Origin: Verrucomicrobiales bacterium
GTDB taxonomy: Bacteria > Verrucomicrobiota > Verrucomicrobiia > Limisphaerales > CANJXF01
Length of the DNA stretch: 64,000 nt
Direction: 5' to 3'
Assembly: GCA_947478865.1 (NCBI GenBank)
Contig: CANJXF010000002.1
Location: 1 to 64,000, forward strand
Shown here piece by piece: positions 36,083 to 44,250 of this stretch. The translations under genes and the position numbers were made by a program. A model generated the notes under the pieces. That model searched no databases and had not been told where the DNA came from. It saw only the letters and a program-made list of their open reading frames with translations. Each line of letters opens with the position of its first letter. Position 1 is the stretch's first letter.

Positions 36083-37015
36083 TTATCTTAATGAATCCAA
36101 TGAACTCGCCTGGAGAAATTGCAAAAACGTCTTGTGCTTGTTGAGCACTTCGTCGTGCGACAGTTCAGTAAAGATAAAGTTCAGCCGGTGTTTTCGAAGT
36201 TCCTCTGCCGTAATCGCCATTTCCTCCGCCGAGAAAAAGGGCGCTTTCTCTTGTTTCAAGTTACTGATCAGATTTTCTGTCTCCTGCTTCGTCCCTCCTT
36301 TCGCCGTGTAGATGTTGATCAGGCGACCATTCGAATTCTTAAACCAGGTTTGGAACCTGTCCGTTTTTCCATAAAGTGCATCGAAGAGCCAGACTTCCTG
36401 AATTGAAGACGTCATCCCGCCGACCGATAAGATCGATGAGATCACCTGATATCCTCCGCTATGACCGGATAGAATTATTCTTCCGATCGCGCATTTTTTG
36501 AACCGCTCTTGTTTTTGGAGCGTTTTCATTACCTCGGTCATAAATCTCTTGAACCCGTCCGGGTCTTCCAGTTTTCCTCCGAACGAATCGGGCGCGTTCC
36601 TTGGCCCTTGCGGCACAATCAGGATTGCGTTCTTCTCACTCGCCACCATTTGCTCGGGCAATTCGTAATGCCGCAAAACATTGGTCACGTTGTTGTACCA
36701 ACCGTGAAAATGGACGACAAAATCAACTTTCGTCGCTGGCTGGAAATTCTTTGGAATAAAAATCGCCACCGTCTCATCTTGGTAATGGTCCGCCGCCGAG
36801 AAAAAATTGGTTTTGTAGCGATGGCCTTCGGTTCGACTCGGGTGTGGAAACGGAGCGTCAGGAAGATGCGTCAGCCACAGTTGGCCGATATTTTCGTAGG
36901 TCGAAACCGTCGTCTCAGACGTGGTTCGTTGTAAATGAGGTCTTTCGGATTGTCCGATGCACAGAGCGGAACCGGCGAGGACTATTAACCCGATAATCGA
37001 AAAACGTAGGTTCAT
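36083..37015 (-). CDS. Secreted alpha/beta-hydrolase, putative esterase
   Basis: 310 residues starting at MNLRFSIIGLIVLAGSALCIG, a signal peptide. The hydrolase core shows DFVVHFHGWYNNV (oxyanion region), IGRIILSGHSGGYQVISSIL with nucleophile Ser in GHSGG, EVWLFDALYG with a possible catalytic Asp, and LSHDEVLNKHK with a possible His. Starts one base after the sialidase stop on the same strand, so the two are probably one operon; the pair could act on acylated glycans. The start at 37015 was chosen over 37093 because the signal peptide begins there. Confidence 0.82.
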   Translation of the reverse strand: MNLRFSIIGLIVLAGSALCIGQSERPHLQRTTSETTVSTYENIGQLWLTHLPDAPFPHPSRTEGHRYKTNFFSAADHYQDETVAIFIPKNFQPATKVDFVVHFHGWYNNVTNVLRHYELPEQMVASEKNAILIVPQGPRNAPDSFGGKLEDPDGFKRFMTEVMKTLQKQERFKKCAIGRIILSGHSGGYQVISSILSVGGMTSSIQEVWLFDALYGKTDRFQTWFKNSNGRLINIYTAKGGTKQETENLISNLKQEKAPFFSAEEMAITAEELRKHRLNFIFTELSHDEVLNKHKTFLQFLQASSLDSLR

Positions 37016-37016
37016 C

Positions 37017-38201
37017 CTATTTTGATTTATGAAGCGACAGAATCGTGCCTGCGATGTGGCGAGTGCCGTTTCCGGTATTGAAATAGTAAACAACCAGGAT
37101 CCGATCTTTTGAAATCATGGTTGCCCAAGGATAACCGATGTCGGAGCCGCCTCCGTCCGTCCGCAGAATAATCTCCTCCGCCGTTTTAGCGTTCGCGCAC
37201 TCGGGATCCAAGACCCGCGCCCGGATTCCAAACGGCTCGTGACGATAGCCATAGACCAGCAAAACACGATTATCCGGCAACCGGAGCGCGTAGTGCGGGT
37301 GACCCTGGAATCCCGCATCGATCCACGGCAGGAAACTTTTTCCACCATCGATTGACCGCGCGATCACCGTGTGATCATCAAAATTTGCCGTGCGCATGAA
37401 TGCCACGAGATCGCCTTTGGGTGTCTGGTAAAGTGACGTTTCATTGAACAACACCGCGTTATCTTTTGCGACGGGACAGGAATAATTCCATGTTGTGCCC
37501 TTATCCGATGAAATCATGAGGTGCGTTTCCGATTTTCGCGGCGCGATTTCCGTGTTGGCGGCAACGACCCAATAAAGTTTTCCTTCCCGGCCTTCACACA
37601 TGGCTCCGCGGTTATAGGAAGGAGTAGGCTTGCCGAAAACATCCAGGCTTGCGATGCCCGGGGTCGGCGGAGGAATAATCGGGCCTTCCCACGAATGTCC
37701 GCCATCTTTGGAGCGAACCATGTAGCCGCCCAGAAAACAGAAAGCATCGTGACGAAGCGTGTTGGTCAATTTTGCAGCGACGTTCGCCTGGAGCAAGGCC
37801 CATCCGTAGCTGGAGCACAGAATGGAGTTATCCCGCAGTTGCAACATGCATGGGTCTTGGGATCCGCCAAATGGATGCGCGAAAATCAGCTCGGGTTCCT
37901 GGCTCCAGGTGCGGCCACCGTCTTTGGAGCGGACCGAAACCAAATAACTATTCGGGTCAGTGTGGGTGGTGTTTTTTTCACCGAAAAAACGGCGCTCCGG
38001 AGCGCGGCGAAATGCAACCAACAACTCGCCGTCGGGACGGCGAACAATGGATGGAAATGCGGCATGAAATCTATCGTCCTTGTAGATGACAATATCTTCA
38101 ACCTTCGCGATGCGTGCCGGCTTTTCTTCTTTGGCAAAACCGCGATGGGTTCCGGCGACAAGGGTGAGCAGAATTAAAACGGAAAAAACGTTCTTGCGCA
38201 T
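37017..38201 (-). CDS. Secreted sialidase-like BNR-repeat protein
   Basis: 394 residues with signal peptide (NVFSVLILLTLVAGTHRGFAKE). Six-bladed propeller features: Asp boxes SKDGGRTW, SKDGGHSW, SSDKGTTW and SIDGGKSF, an early FHAAFPSIVRRPDGELLVAFRR with the Arg of a possible active site. The exo-alpha-sialidase family includes many enzymes with other glycan substrates, so sialic acid is not proven. Followed by a putative esterase gene. Confidence 0.85.
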   Translation of the reverse strand: MRKNVFSVLILLTLVAGTHRGFAKEEKPARIAKVEDIVIYKDDRFHAAFPSIVRRPDGELLVAFRRAPERRFFGEKNTTHTDPNSYLVSVRSKDGGRTWSQEPELIFAHPFGGSQDPCMLQLRDNSILCSSYGWALLQANVAAKLTNTLRHDAFCFLGGYMVRSKDGGHSWEGPIIPPPTPGIASLDVFGKPTPSYNRGAMCEGREGKLYWVVAANTEIAPRKSETHLMISSDKGTTWNYSCPVAKDNAVLFNETSLYQTPKGDLVAFMRTANFDDHTVIARSIDGGKSFLPWIDAGFQGHPHYALRLPDNRVLLVYGYRHEPFGIRARVLDPECANAKTAEEIILRTDGGGSDIGYPWATMISKDRILVVYYFNTGNGTRHIAGTILSLHKSK

Positions 38202-38298
38202 CGCTCTTGAATGAAGCCTGGCGCGATTATCGGCAAGCAGAATATAGCCGCGTCAGCATCAATGGCCGCACCGCGATGCTCTTGCTTTCTGCGAAAGC

Positions 38299-38330
38299 AA
38301 AAAAAGGAGCATCCGCCACGGATGCTCCTT
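38299..38330 (-). terminator. Rho-independent terminator of the peroxiredoxin gene
   Basis: Perfect 11-bp stem AAGGAGCATCC (38304-38314) / GGATGCTCCTT (38320-38330) with a five-base loop, followed on the minus strand by seven T. A further small hairpin GCTTTC-TGC-GAAAGC (38284-38298) follows beyond the T-run. Confidence 0.85.
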
Positions 38331-38365
38331 GTAATCGGCAGGATGGAACCCGCGAATTTTTTCTA

Positions 38366-38845
38366 CTATTGCAAGTTCGCCAACGTTTCTTTGACCGCGT
38401 TGAAATCCGGCAAATCTTTGGGCGTCGGAGTTTGTTCTGCGTATTGCACCACGCCGGCTTTGTCGATGACGAAGGCCGCGCGCGCTGCCGTGTCCCCTAC
38501 TCCAGCGAGCATCGGGAAAACAACGTCATATTTCTTGATGACTTCCTTGTTCAAATCGCTGGCCAGCGTGAGGCTGATTTTTTCCTTCTGCGCCCAGGCT
38601 TCCAAGGCAAACGGCGTGTCAATGCTGATGGCGATGACATCCGCGTTCAAATCCGCATAAGCATTGATTCCGCCGCTGATGTCGCACAATTCTTGAGTGC
38701 AAACGCCGGTGAATGCCGCCGGAAAAAACAGCAGGACCGTGTTTTTCTTGCCGAAGTTATTGCTGAGTTTTACATCGACAAGGCCCGTCGCGTTTTTCGA
38801 TTTGAGCGTGAAATCAGGAGCTTGGGATCCAATTTTAATAGCCAT
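38366..38845 (-). CDS. Peroxiredoxin (AhpE-like)
   Basis: 159-residue thiol peroxidase. Peroxidatic cysteine in FFPAAFTGVCTQELCDI (PxxxTxxC), conserved Arg near GDTAARAAFVIDK; a second cysteine follows shortly after the first (ELCD), which could allow a close disulfide as in some atypical two-cysteine forms. Detoxifies peroxides in the cytoplasm. Has its own terminator and lies 81 bases after a second peroxiredoxin gene of the Bcp type. Confidence 0.92.
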   Translation of the reverse strand: MAIKIGSQAPDFTLKSKNATGLVDVKLSNNFGKKNTVLLFFPAAFTGVCTQELCDISGGINAYADLNADVIAISIDTPFALEAWAQKEKISLTLASDLNKEVIKKYDVVFPMLAGVGDTAARAAFVIDKAGVVQYAEQTPTPKDLPDFNAVKETLANLQ

Positions 38846-38926
38846 AGTAATTAATAGTTGCGATTGAGTTTCCGGTTTTAACGAGCTGCGTTTATAGGGC
38901 TTGGCAGCCGCTCTGTCAAACGAGGT

Positions 38927-39400
38927 TTACAGAGCCGCCAATACTTCGGCGACGTGTTCGTCGGGTTTTACCTTCGGCCAGATCTTTTTAATTTTGCCGT
39001 CAGGCCCGATAAGGAAGGTCACGCGATGGGTTCCCAGGTATTTTCGGCCCATGAAAGTTTTTTCACCCCAGACCCCGTAGTTCTGCACGATCTTTTTGTC
39101 GTCATCGGCCAGCAGCGCGAATGGAAGTTTGAATTTCTCGACAAATCTGTCGTGCGACTTGACGGAGTCGGTGCTCACGCCCAAAACAACGGCGCCGCGC
39201 TGTCGGAATTCCTCGAAGTGATCGCGAAAGGAGCAGGCTTCCTTGGTGCAACCGGGCGTGTCGTCTTTTGGGTAAAAATAGAGAATGACGTTTTGCCCTT
39301 TAAAATCGGCCAGGGAAATTTTTCCGCCACCACTGGTTGCGGTGGTAAACGTGGGAGCCTTGTCTCCTTCTTTAAGGGTGAGTTCTGGTTCTTTTGGCAT
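38927..39400 (-). CDS. bcp: Thioredoxin-dependent thiol peroxidase (Bcp/PrxQ)
   Basis: 157 residues starting at MPKEPELTLKEGDKAPTF. Peroxidatic and resolving cysteines five residues apart in DDTPGCTKEACSFRDHFEEF, the PrxQ hallmark, then VVLGVSTDSVKSHDRFVEKFKLPFALLAD and HRVTFLIGPDGKIKKIW. I chose the ATG at 39400 rather than 39427 because the extra nine residues (MLFHLLNFI) do not belong to the fold. Follows pgsA closely on the same strand. Confidence 0.92.
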   Translation of the reverse strand: MPKEPELTLKEGDKAPTFTTATSGGGKISLADFKGQNVILYFYPKDDTPGCTKEACSFRDHFEEFRQRGAVVLGVSTDSVKSHDRFVEKFKLPFALLADDDKKIVQNYGVWGEKTFMGRKYLGTHRVTFLIGPDGKIKKIWPKVKPDEHVAEVLAAL

Positions 39401-39427
39401 AATGAAATTTAAAAGGTGAAATAGCAC

Positions 39428-40009
39428 TTACTGGTTTTTTGTCGCTGCGCTGACTGGACTGGCGCTGAGTTGCCGGATGCCATCGATAATGTAAATCACA
39501 AAAGAGAGCGTCGTGAAGAATGCCGCACTGAAAATCCAATAGCCAAGCACCTGCTCCGACCACTGGAGCAAGATCCATAGCACAACACCCATCTGGAAAA
39601 CGGTGGCAACTTTTCCGGCAATCCGAGGTCGCAGCGCCACCTTTCCGCACATGTGATGCACGATGAATATTCCAGTCGGCACCAGCACATCGCGGCTGAT
39701 GATCAGAACCGTCAGCCACAGCGGAATTCGCGTCAGGTAACCCTTTGAATCCAGACTGAGCAGGATGATCGCGGAAACCAAGAGGAGTTTATCGGCGAGC
39801 GGATCAAGAACCTTCCCCAACTCGCTCTTCTGGTTGTAGCGCCGCGCAATGTAACCATCCAAACCGTCCGAAATCGCCGCTAATGCAAACGAGATCATCG
39901 CAAAAACGCGGTTCCAATCGTCACCGCTGCGCATGTAGTAAAGCAGTTGCACGACAAAAACCGGGACCAACAGAATCCGCGCGATCGTAATTTTATTTGC
40001 CGTCGTCAT
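39428..40009 (-). CDS. pgsA: CDP-alcohol phosphatidyltransferase, probably phosphatidylglycerophosphate synthase
   Basis: 193-residue inner-membrane enzyme with about five spans. The family motif is complete: DGLDGYIARRYNQKSELGKVLDPLADKLL (DGxxAR-x8-GxxxDxxxD). NKITIARILLVPVFV is the usual N-terminus of PgsA. It makes phosphatidylglycerophosphate from CDP-diacylglycerol and glycerol-3-phosphate; another CDP-alcohol transferase cannot be fully excluded. Confidence 0.9.
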   Translation of the reverse strand: MTTANKITIARILLVPVFVVQLLYYMRSGDDWNRVFAMISFALAAISDGLDGYIARRYNQKSELGKVLDPLADKLLLVSAIILLSLDSKGYLTRIPLWLTVLIISRDVLVPTGIFIVHHMCGKVALRPRIAGKVATVFQMGVVLWILLQWSEQVLGYWIFSAAFFTTLSFVIYIIDGIRQLSASPVSAATKNQ

Positions 40010-40431
40010 GGCTTAAAAAGCTAACACCTCAACGCCTTACGTTCTTAATTTTAAAACCAGGCCAGGCATTCCGCGGCACAAGATGACCGCAACGAGGTTT
40101 CTTTTCCATCTGGAAATTCCAACAAACGCCGCCAGCCAAGTCATCGCAACAAATTTATGCCGTCCGCGGGGCCGCTGAAATGAGCATCCGCCGGCCAGGC
40201 CGACGAATTGCAGCGCCATGCTTATCGGACATTGCAAGGCTGGTAGGCGCATCGCCTGACCAGAAAGTAATCAATCTCCTGATTGTTGAAATGGCGGTGG
40301 TCGTTGAGTCTTTAGTTGGTGGCGGACACATCCTGCGCTGACGAGAAATCAGATGGTAATCTGAGTCGGGCCTCGGGTGTTGTGGCAACGCGGGCTGCCG
40401 GACGTCAAAACAAGCAAACAGAAAGGTAAAT
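40010..40431. other. Divergent spacer between pgsA and the Hsp20 genes
   Basis: 422 bases without a convincing gene; ORFs in this stretch have no recognisable features. No CIRCE element (TTAGCACTC-N9-GAGTGCTAA) and no clear ROSE-type thermometer was seen in front of the small heat-shock gene. A short perfect hairpin TCAGAT-GGTA-ATCTGA lies about 80 bases before the Hsp20 ATG. A ribosome site AAAGG precedes that ATG. Confidence 0.5.
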
Positions 40432-40923
40432 ATGAAACTACGACGACAAAAAAAAGAAGAAGGAGCATTGGTTCCATTTACGCGCGGGGGACTGTTGTCT
40501 CCCTTCACCGAATTGAGCCGGATTCGCAGTGAGATCAACCGGTTCTTCGAAGATCCGTTCGCGATGACCTTGCCAACCACAACGCTTTTTGAGGGCTGGG
40601 AGCCGAGCGTGGATGTTTACGAAGATAAGGATAAGCTGACGGTCAAAGCGGAATTGCCGGGGATGAAAAAAGAAGAGATCGACGTTTCCCTGGTTGGAAA
40701 CACCCTGACGATTTCCGGGGAGCGCAAACACGAAGAGGAGCGAAAAGAAGGCGAGATGTATCGGGCTGAGCGCTACTTTGGCCGCTTCCAGCGCAGCATC
40801 CCCCTTTCCACCGCAGCAGATCCAAGCAAGATCGAGGCGAGTTACAAGGATGGGGTGTTGACCGTCACCTGTCCCAAGTCCGAAGAATTCAAAGCGAAAC
40901 AGATTCCAGTGAAGGCTTCATAA
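40432..40923 (+). CDS. Small heat-shock protein, Hsp20/alpha-crystallin family (first copy)
   Basis: 163-residue ATP-independent chaperone. N-terminal SPFTELSRIRSEINRFFEDPF, alpha-crystallin domain from WEPSVDVYEDKDKLTVKAELPGMKKEEIDVSL to the hallmark SYKDGVLTVTCPKSE, and a C-terminal KQIPVKAS with an IxV-like motif for oligomer assembly. Holds unfolding proteins soluble during stress. Followed 24 bases later by a second, shorter Hsp20 gene. Confidence 0.95.
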   Translation: MKLRRQKKEEGALVPFTRGGLLSPFTELSRIRSEINRFFEDPFAMTLPTTTLFEGWEPSVDVYEDKDKLTVKAELPGMKKEEIDVSLVGNTLTISGERKHEEERKEGEMYRAERYFGRFQRSIPLSTAADPSKIEASYKDGVLTVTCPKSEEFKAKQIPVKAS

Positions 40924-40947
40924 CCGAGCCGATGGGAGAAATAATTT

Positions 40948-41334
40948 ATGAACGCCATCAAAACGCAAAATCTGAGCGGCCAACCCGTTGAACAACAGAG
41001 GGAGCGCGGGTTTGTCAGGCCGACAGCCAACATTGTCGGCACTGAAAATGAATACCTCGTCGAATTAGATATGCCGGGAGTCGACAAGGACGGCATTGAA
41101 GTCACGACCGAGGGAAACGAGTTAACAATCATCGGGCGGCGCAAATCCGAGTTGCCTGAAAGCGAACTCTGCTATTGTGAATCGGCCCTCGCGGATTACC
41201 GACGGGTTTTCGAAATTGGGCCGGATGTGGATACGGCCAAAATCAATGCCGAAATGAAGCAAGGTGTTTTGACCCTTCGCTTGCCGAAGAGCGAAAAGGC
41301 CAAGCCGAAACATATTGAAGTCAAAGTTTCCTAG
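40948..41334 (+). CDS. Small heat-shock protein, Hsp20 family (second copy)
   Basis: 128 residues; a shorter, more divergent Hsp20: PTANIVGTENEYLVELDMPGVDKDGIEVTTEGNELTIIGRRK and AEMKQGVLTLRLPKSEKAKPKHIEVKVS. The N-terminal arm is short, so it may form mixed oligomers with the upstream copy rather than large homo-oligomers. Good ribosome site GGGAG. Close spacing implies one transcript. Confidence 0.93.
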   Translation: MNAIKTQNLSGQPVEQQRERGFVRPTANIVGTENEYLVELDMPGVDKDGIEVTTEGNELTIIGRRKSELPESELCYCESALADYRRVFEIGPDVDTAKINAEMKQGVLTLRLPKSEKAKPKHIEVKVS

Positions 41335-41346
41335 ACGGATGGTCAA

Positions 41347-41377
41347 GGACGGCAGGTTAAAAAAAGCCCTGCCGTCC
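41347..41377 (+). other. Strong hairpin immediately before the M50 protease start
   Basis: GGACGGCAGG (41347-41356) pairs perfectly with CCTGCCGTCC (41368-41377) over an 11-base A-rich loop. There is no T-run, so it is not a classic terminator. It lies between the second hsp20 stop and the ATG at 41382 and leaves almost no room for a ribosome site, so it may lower or regulate translation of the protease, or protect the upstream mRNA end. Confidence 0.6.
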
Positions 41378-41381
41378 AAAG

Positions 41382-42515
41382 ATGCAGGTCATGAAATGGT
41401 CTCTCAAAATTGCCCGCGTCGCCGGCATCGACCTGAAGATTCACCTGACGTTCCTGATTTTCTTAATCTGGATCGGGTTCACCTATTTCGCCTACGGGGG
41501 ATTCGGCGCGGCGATCGAGGGTGTCTTTTTCATCGTCTTACTTTTCATTTGTGTGTTGCTGCACGAACTGGGGCACGCCTTGACTGCCTCTCGTTATGGA
41601 ATTCGCACGCCTGATATCACCTTGCTGCCAATTGGTGGCGTGGCGCGACTCGAACGCATTCCCGAGGAACCAAAACAGGAGTTAGCCATCGCCGTCGCGG
41701 GACCGCTGGTAAATGTCGTGATTGCCGGCGGTTTAATTTTTGCGCTCAATCTCCGCGCCGACATTTCCGATCTCCAGGACCTAAATACGCCGCGTGTTTC
41801 GATGCTAGCCAAACTGGCTTCAGTGAATATTTTTCTGGTCTTGTTCAACCTGATTCCCGCATTTCCGATGGATGGCGGCCGAGTTTTGCGTGCCCTGTTA
41901 GCCATGAAGATGAACTATGCTCGCGCCACACAAATTGCGGCGAACATCGGCCAAGGACTGGCCTTTGTCTTCGGACTTTTCGGATTATTTTATAACCCCC
42001 TGCTCCTGTTCATCGCCCTATTTGTTTATCTGGGAGCCAGTCAGGAGGCGGCTATCGCTGAAATCAAAAACATCAGCGCCGGACTGCCGGTATCGGATGC
42101 GATGATGACCCTATTCCAAATTCTGCCGTTAACCGCCACGGTCGATCAAGCTGCCGAAACCATGTTGCGAACCTCACAACATGAATTTCCAGTGGCGGAT
42201 GAATCTGGACGCGCCATGGGACTTTTGACGCGTGACGACATTGTTCGCGCCCTGCGCAAAGGCAGTGGTGGAATGCTGGCGAGCGAATTAATGCAACGGG
42301 ATTTACCTTCCCTTCACCCCGAAGATAAACTCGACCAGGCATTTGCGAAAATGCAACAAAGCGGGCACCCGGCATTGCCGGTAGTCGATGAGCTTGGGAA
42401 ATTCATCGGACTGCTCACGCGAGAAAACATCGGCGAGATGATGATCATAAAGTCGCTTCGGCCAGGAAATGGCAAACCGTTCTGGCGTTGGACCAAAGCC
42501 GGCGAGCCGACCTGA
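41382..42515 (+). CDS. Site-2-type M50 metalloprotease with C-terminal CBS pair
   Basis: 377-residue membrane protease. Zinc motif VLLHELGHALTASRYGI (about residue 65) in a membrane span, second ligand region NLIPAFPMDGGRVLRALLAM; about five to six spans to residue 225. The rest is two CBS domains (VSDAMMTLFQILPLTATVDQAAETML..., ASELMQRDLPSLHPEDKLDQAF...), which usually sense adenine nucleotides. Related proteins are stress-linked in cyanobacteria and mycobacteria. Downstream of two hsp20 genes; a hairpin lies just before the start. ATG 41391 is an alternative start. Confidence 0.92.
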   Translation: MQVMKWSLKIARVAGIDLKIHLTFLIFLIWIGFTYFAYGGFGAAIEGVFFIVLLFICVLLHELGHALTASRYGIRTPDITLLPIGGVARLERIPEEPKQELAIAVAGPLVNVVIAGGLIFALNLRADISDLQDLNTPRVSMLAKLASVNIFLVLFNLIPAFPMDGGRVLRALLAMKMNYARATQIAANIGQGLAFVFGLFGLFYNPLLLFIALFVYLGASQEAAIAEIKNISAGLPVSDAMMTLFQILPLTATVDQAAETMLRTSQHEFPVADESGRAMGLLTRDDIVRALRKGSGGMLASELMQRDLPSLHPEDKLDQAFAKMQQSGHPALPVVDELGKFIGLLTRENIGEMMIIKSLRPGNGKPFWRWTKAGEPT

Positions 42516-42660
42516 CCCGCTGGAGACATTTTCTTGAATTCAACCGCGCCACGCGGTCGTTGGAAGTTCTAAACACACCCGACAAAAAGCTTCCGCTACA
42601 GAGCCATTCCCTCCACTTTTACGAAGCGCGCTCCCGTCGCGTCATTGATTGAGCAGCATC

Positions 42661-43281
42661 ATGAATACTAAGAATACTTTACCATGGGTTCTCGCCCTGG
42701 TCGCTTTCGCCGCGGTGGGATTTTTATTCGTGAATGGAAAAGACAAGGAAGCCGATTTGCTGCGCCTTCGTTTCGAGAATTTGGAGTTGCCCGTTTTGCG
42801 AACCGCCGCGGAAGAGGCGCGAAAGGCCACGCAGAGCTCTGAGCAAATCTTGAACACGAAGGAACGAGAAGAACTCATCCGGCTGCGCAACGAAGTTGGC
42901 CAACTTCGACGCGAAAAGCTTCAGCTCGCCGCGCAATTAAAACAGCTTCAGCAAACCCAGCAGCAAGCACTCGATCAGCAACAAGTGCAGCAAGTCCAGT
43001 TGCAGCAACAAAATCAACAAATTGCAGCGCAGGCGGCCAAAATGCCGGCCGACCAATCCAGGAATGTCTGCATCAACAACCTCCGACAAATCGACGGGGC
43101 CAAGCAGCAATGGGCTCTGGAAAACAAACAGCCAGCCGACGCATTGGTCGTGCCTCAGCAAATTGCGGCGTATTTTAAAGATGCCACGCTGCCCACCTGC
43201 CCTTCAGGTGGCACTTACACAATTAACAACCTAAACCAGCCTCCCAGCTGCTCCCATTCCGAACATGCATTGCCCCCATAA
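42661..43281 (+). CDS. Membrane-anchored Q-rich coiled-coil protein with pseudopilin-like C-terminus
   Basis: 206 residues. N-terminal span WVLALVAFAAVGFLFV, coiled coil to about residue 110 (EELIRLRNEVGQLRREKLQLAAQL), then a Gln-rich run (QQTQQQALDQQQVQQVQLQQQ), and a folded end NVCINNLRQIDGAKQQWALENK followed by LPTCPSGGTYTINNLNQPPSCSHSEH. The end matches a C-terminal module that I recall from pseudopilin-like proteins of this phylum, with paired cysteines, but here the GFTLIE methylation site is replaced by a plain membrane span. The ATG at 42661 was chosen over a TTG at 42649. Function unknown. Confidence 0.75.
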   Translation: MNTKNTLPWVLALVAFAAVGFLFVNGKDKEADLLRLRFENLELPVLRTAAEEARKATQSSEQILNTKEREELIRLRNEVGQLRREKLQLAAQLKQLQQTQQQALDQQQVQQVQLQQQNQQIAAQAAKMPADQSRNVCINNLRQIDGAKQQWALENKQPADALVVPQQIAAYFKDATLPTCPSGGTYTINNLNQPPSCSHSEHALPP

Positions 43282-43384
43282 TTCAGAAGGTTTATCTGCG
43301 CCTCGCATCTCGTTGGACCAGGCTCCCGTTCATCAACGACAAACCGGCCAAAAACAATTGGCAATGCATCGGAGGATTTCTGCG

Positions 43385-44239
43385 ATGAAGCAGTTCATCA
43401 TCGTCCTAGCACTCACCATGCTTGCACATCCATTTTCATTGGCGGCTGCGCCAAGCGGCGGGGCTGGAAGCGCAACATTACCCGATAAAAATCAGGTGAA
43501 GATTTATCTATTGCTCGGGCAATCAAACATGGCTGGCCGTGGAATTCCTGAGAACGAAGACCGCGCGACCCACCCACGCGTTTTTGTCTTTAATCGCAGC
43601 AACCAATGGGAACTCGCGGTCGAGCCATTGACCTTGGGCGAAAAAGGGAAAACACCGGGCGTCGGCCCCGGCCTCGCATTTGGCAAAGCAATTGCCGATG
43701 CAAACCCCAACCTTACCATCGGTCTCGTGCCTTGCGCCGTGGGTGGAACCCAGTTGCGTCGCTGGACGCGGGGAACAGATTTGTATTCCAACGTTGTCGC
43801 GCGGGCCCGGGCCGCCGCACCGGCTGGCAGCATCGCGGGAATTCTTTGGCATCAAGGCGAAGGCGACGCCGGCTCAAAAACCAATGCCGATTCGTACGGT
43901 ATCCGTCTGACAAAAATGATCGCGGACATTCGCGCCGACCTGAACATGCCGAATCTTCCGTTTGTGGTAGGCCAGATCGGCGAATTCAACTACGGACGCG
44001 AGGGCGACCCGCTTCCATTCGCGCGCGAACTCAACGAAACCCTGGCGAAAATCCCCCAAACCGTTCCGCACGCGGGTTGCGCATTATCGAAGGGTCTGGG
44101 GCACAAAGGCGACCAATTGCATTTCAGCTCCGCAGCTGAGCGGGAACTCGGCCGTCGCTATGCCCAAGAGATGCTGAAATTGGAGAAGTCTCCACGCCAG
44201 AAAAAAGCTGAGTCCGAGAGAAAACTATTACAGAAGTAG
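43385..44239 (+). CDS. Secreted SASA-domain acetylesterase (sialate O-acetylesterase-like)
   Basis: 284 residues after choosing the ATG at 43385, which begins a signal peptide (QFIIVLALTMLAHPFSLAAAP). Catalytic SGNH-like blocks: YLLLGQSNMAGRG (Ser in GQSNM), VPCAVGGTQLRRW (Gly block), ILWHQGEGDAGS (Asn replaced by Gln-Gly) and GDQLHFSSAAERELG with Asp-x-x-His. Members remove acetyl groups from sialic acid or xylan. Neighbours a convergent sulfatase. Confidence 0.88.
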   Translation: MKQFIIVLALTMLAHPFSLAAAPSGGAGSATLPDKNQVKIYLLLGQSNMAGRGIPENEDRATHPRVFVFNRSNQWELAVEPLTLGEKGKTPGVGPGLAFGKAIADANPNLTIGLVPCAVGGTQLRRWTRGTDLYSNVVARARAAAPAGSIAGILWHQGEGDAGSKTNADSYGIRLTKMIADIRADLNMPNLPFVVGQIGEFNYGREGDPLPFARELNETLAKIPQTVPHAGCALSKGLGHKGDQLHFSSAAERELGRRYAQEMLKLEKSPRQKKAESERKLLQK

Positions 44240-44250
44240 GATTCGTCTCC

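Noticed and set aside
40037-40252. 71-residue minus-strand ORF in the pgsA-hsp20 gap
   Set aside because: No recognisable start context, domain or composition typical of a protein; probably chance.
40010-40431. CIRCE or ROSE heat-shock elements upstream of hsp20
   Set aside because: Neither the inverted TTAGCACTC repeat nor an anti-ribosome-site thermometer helix could be found.
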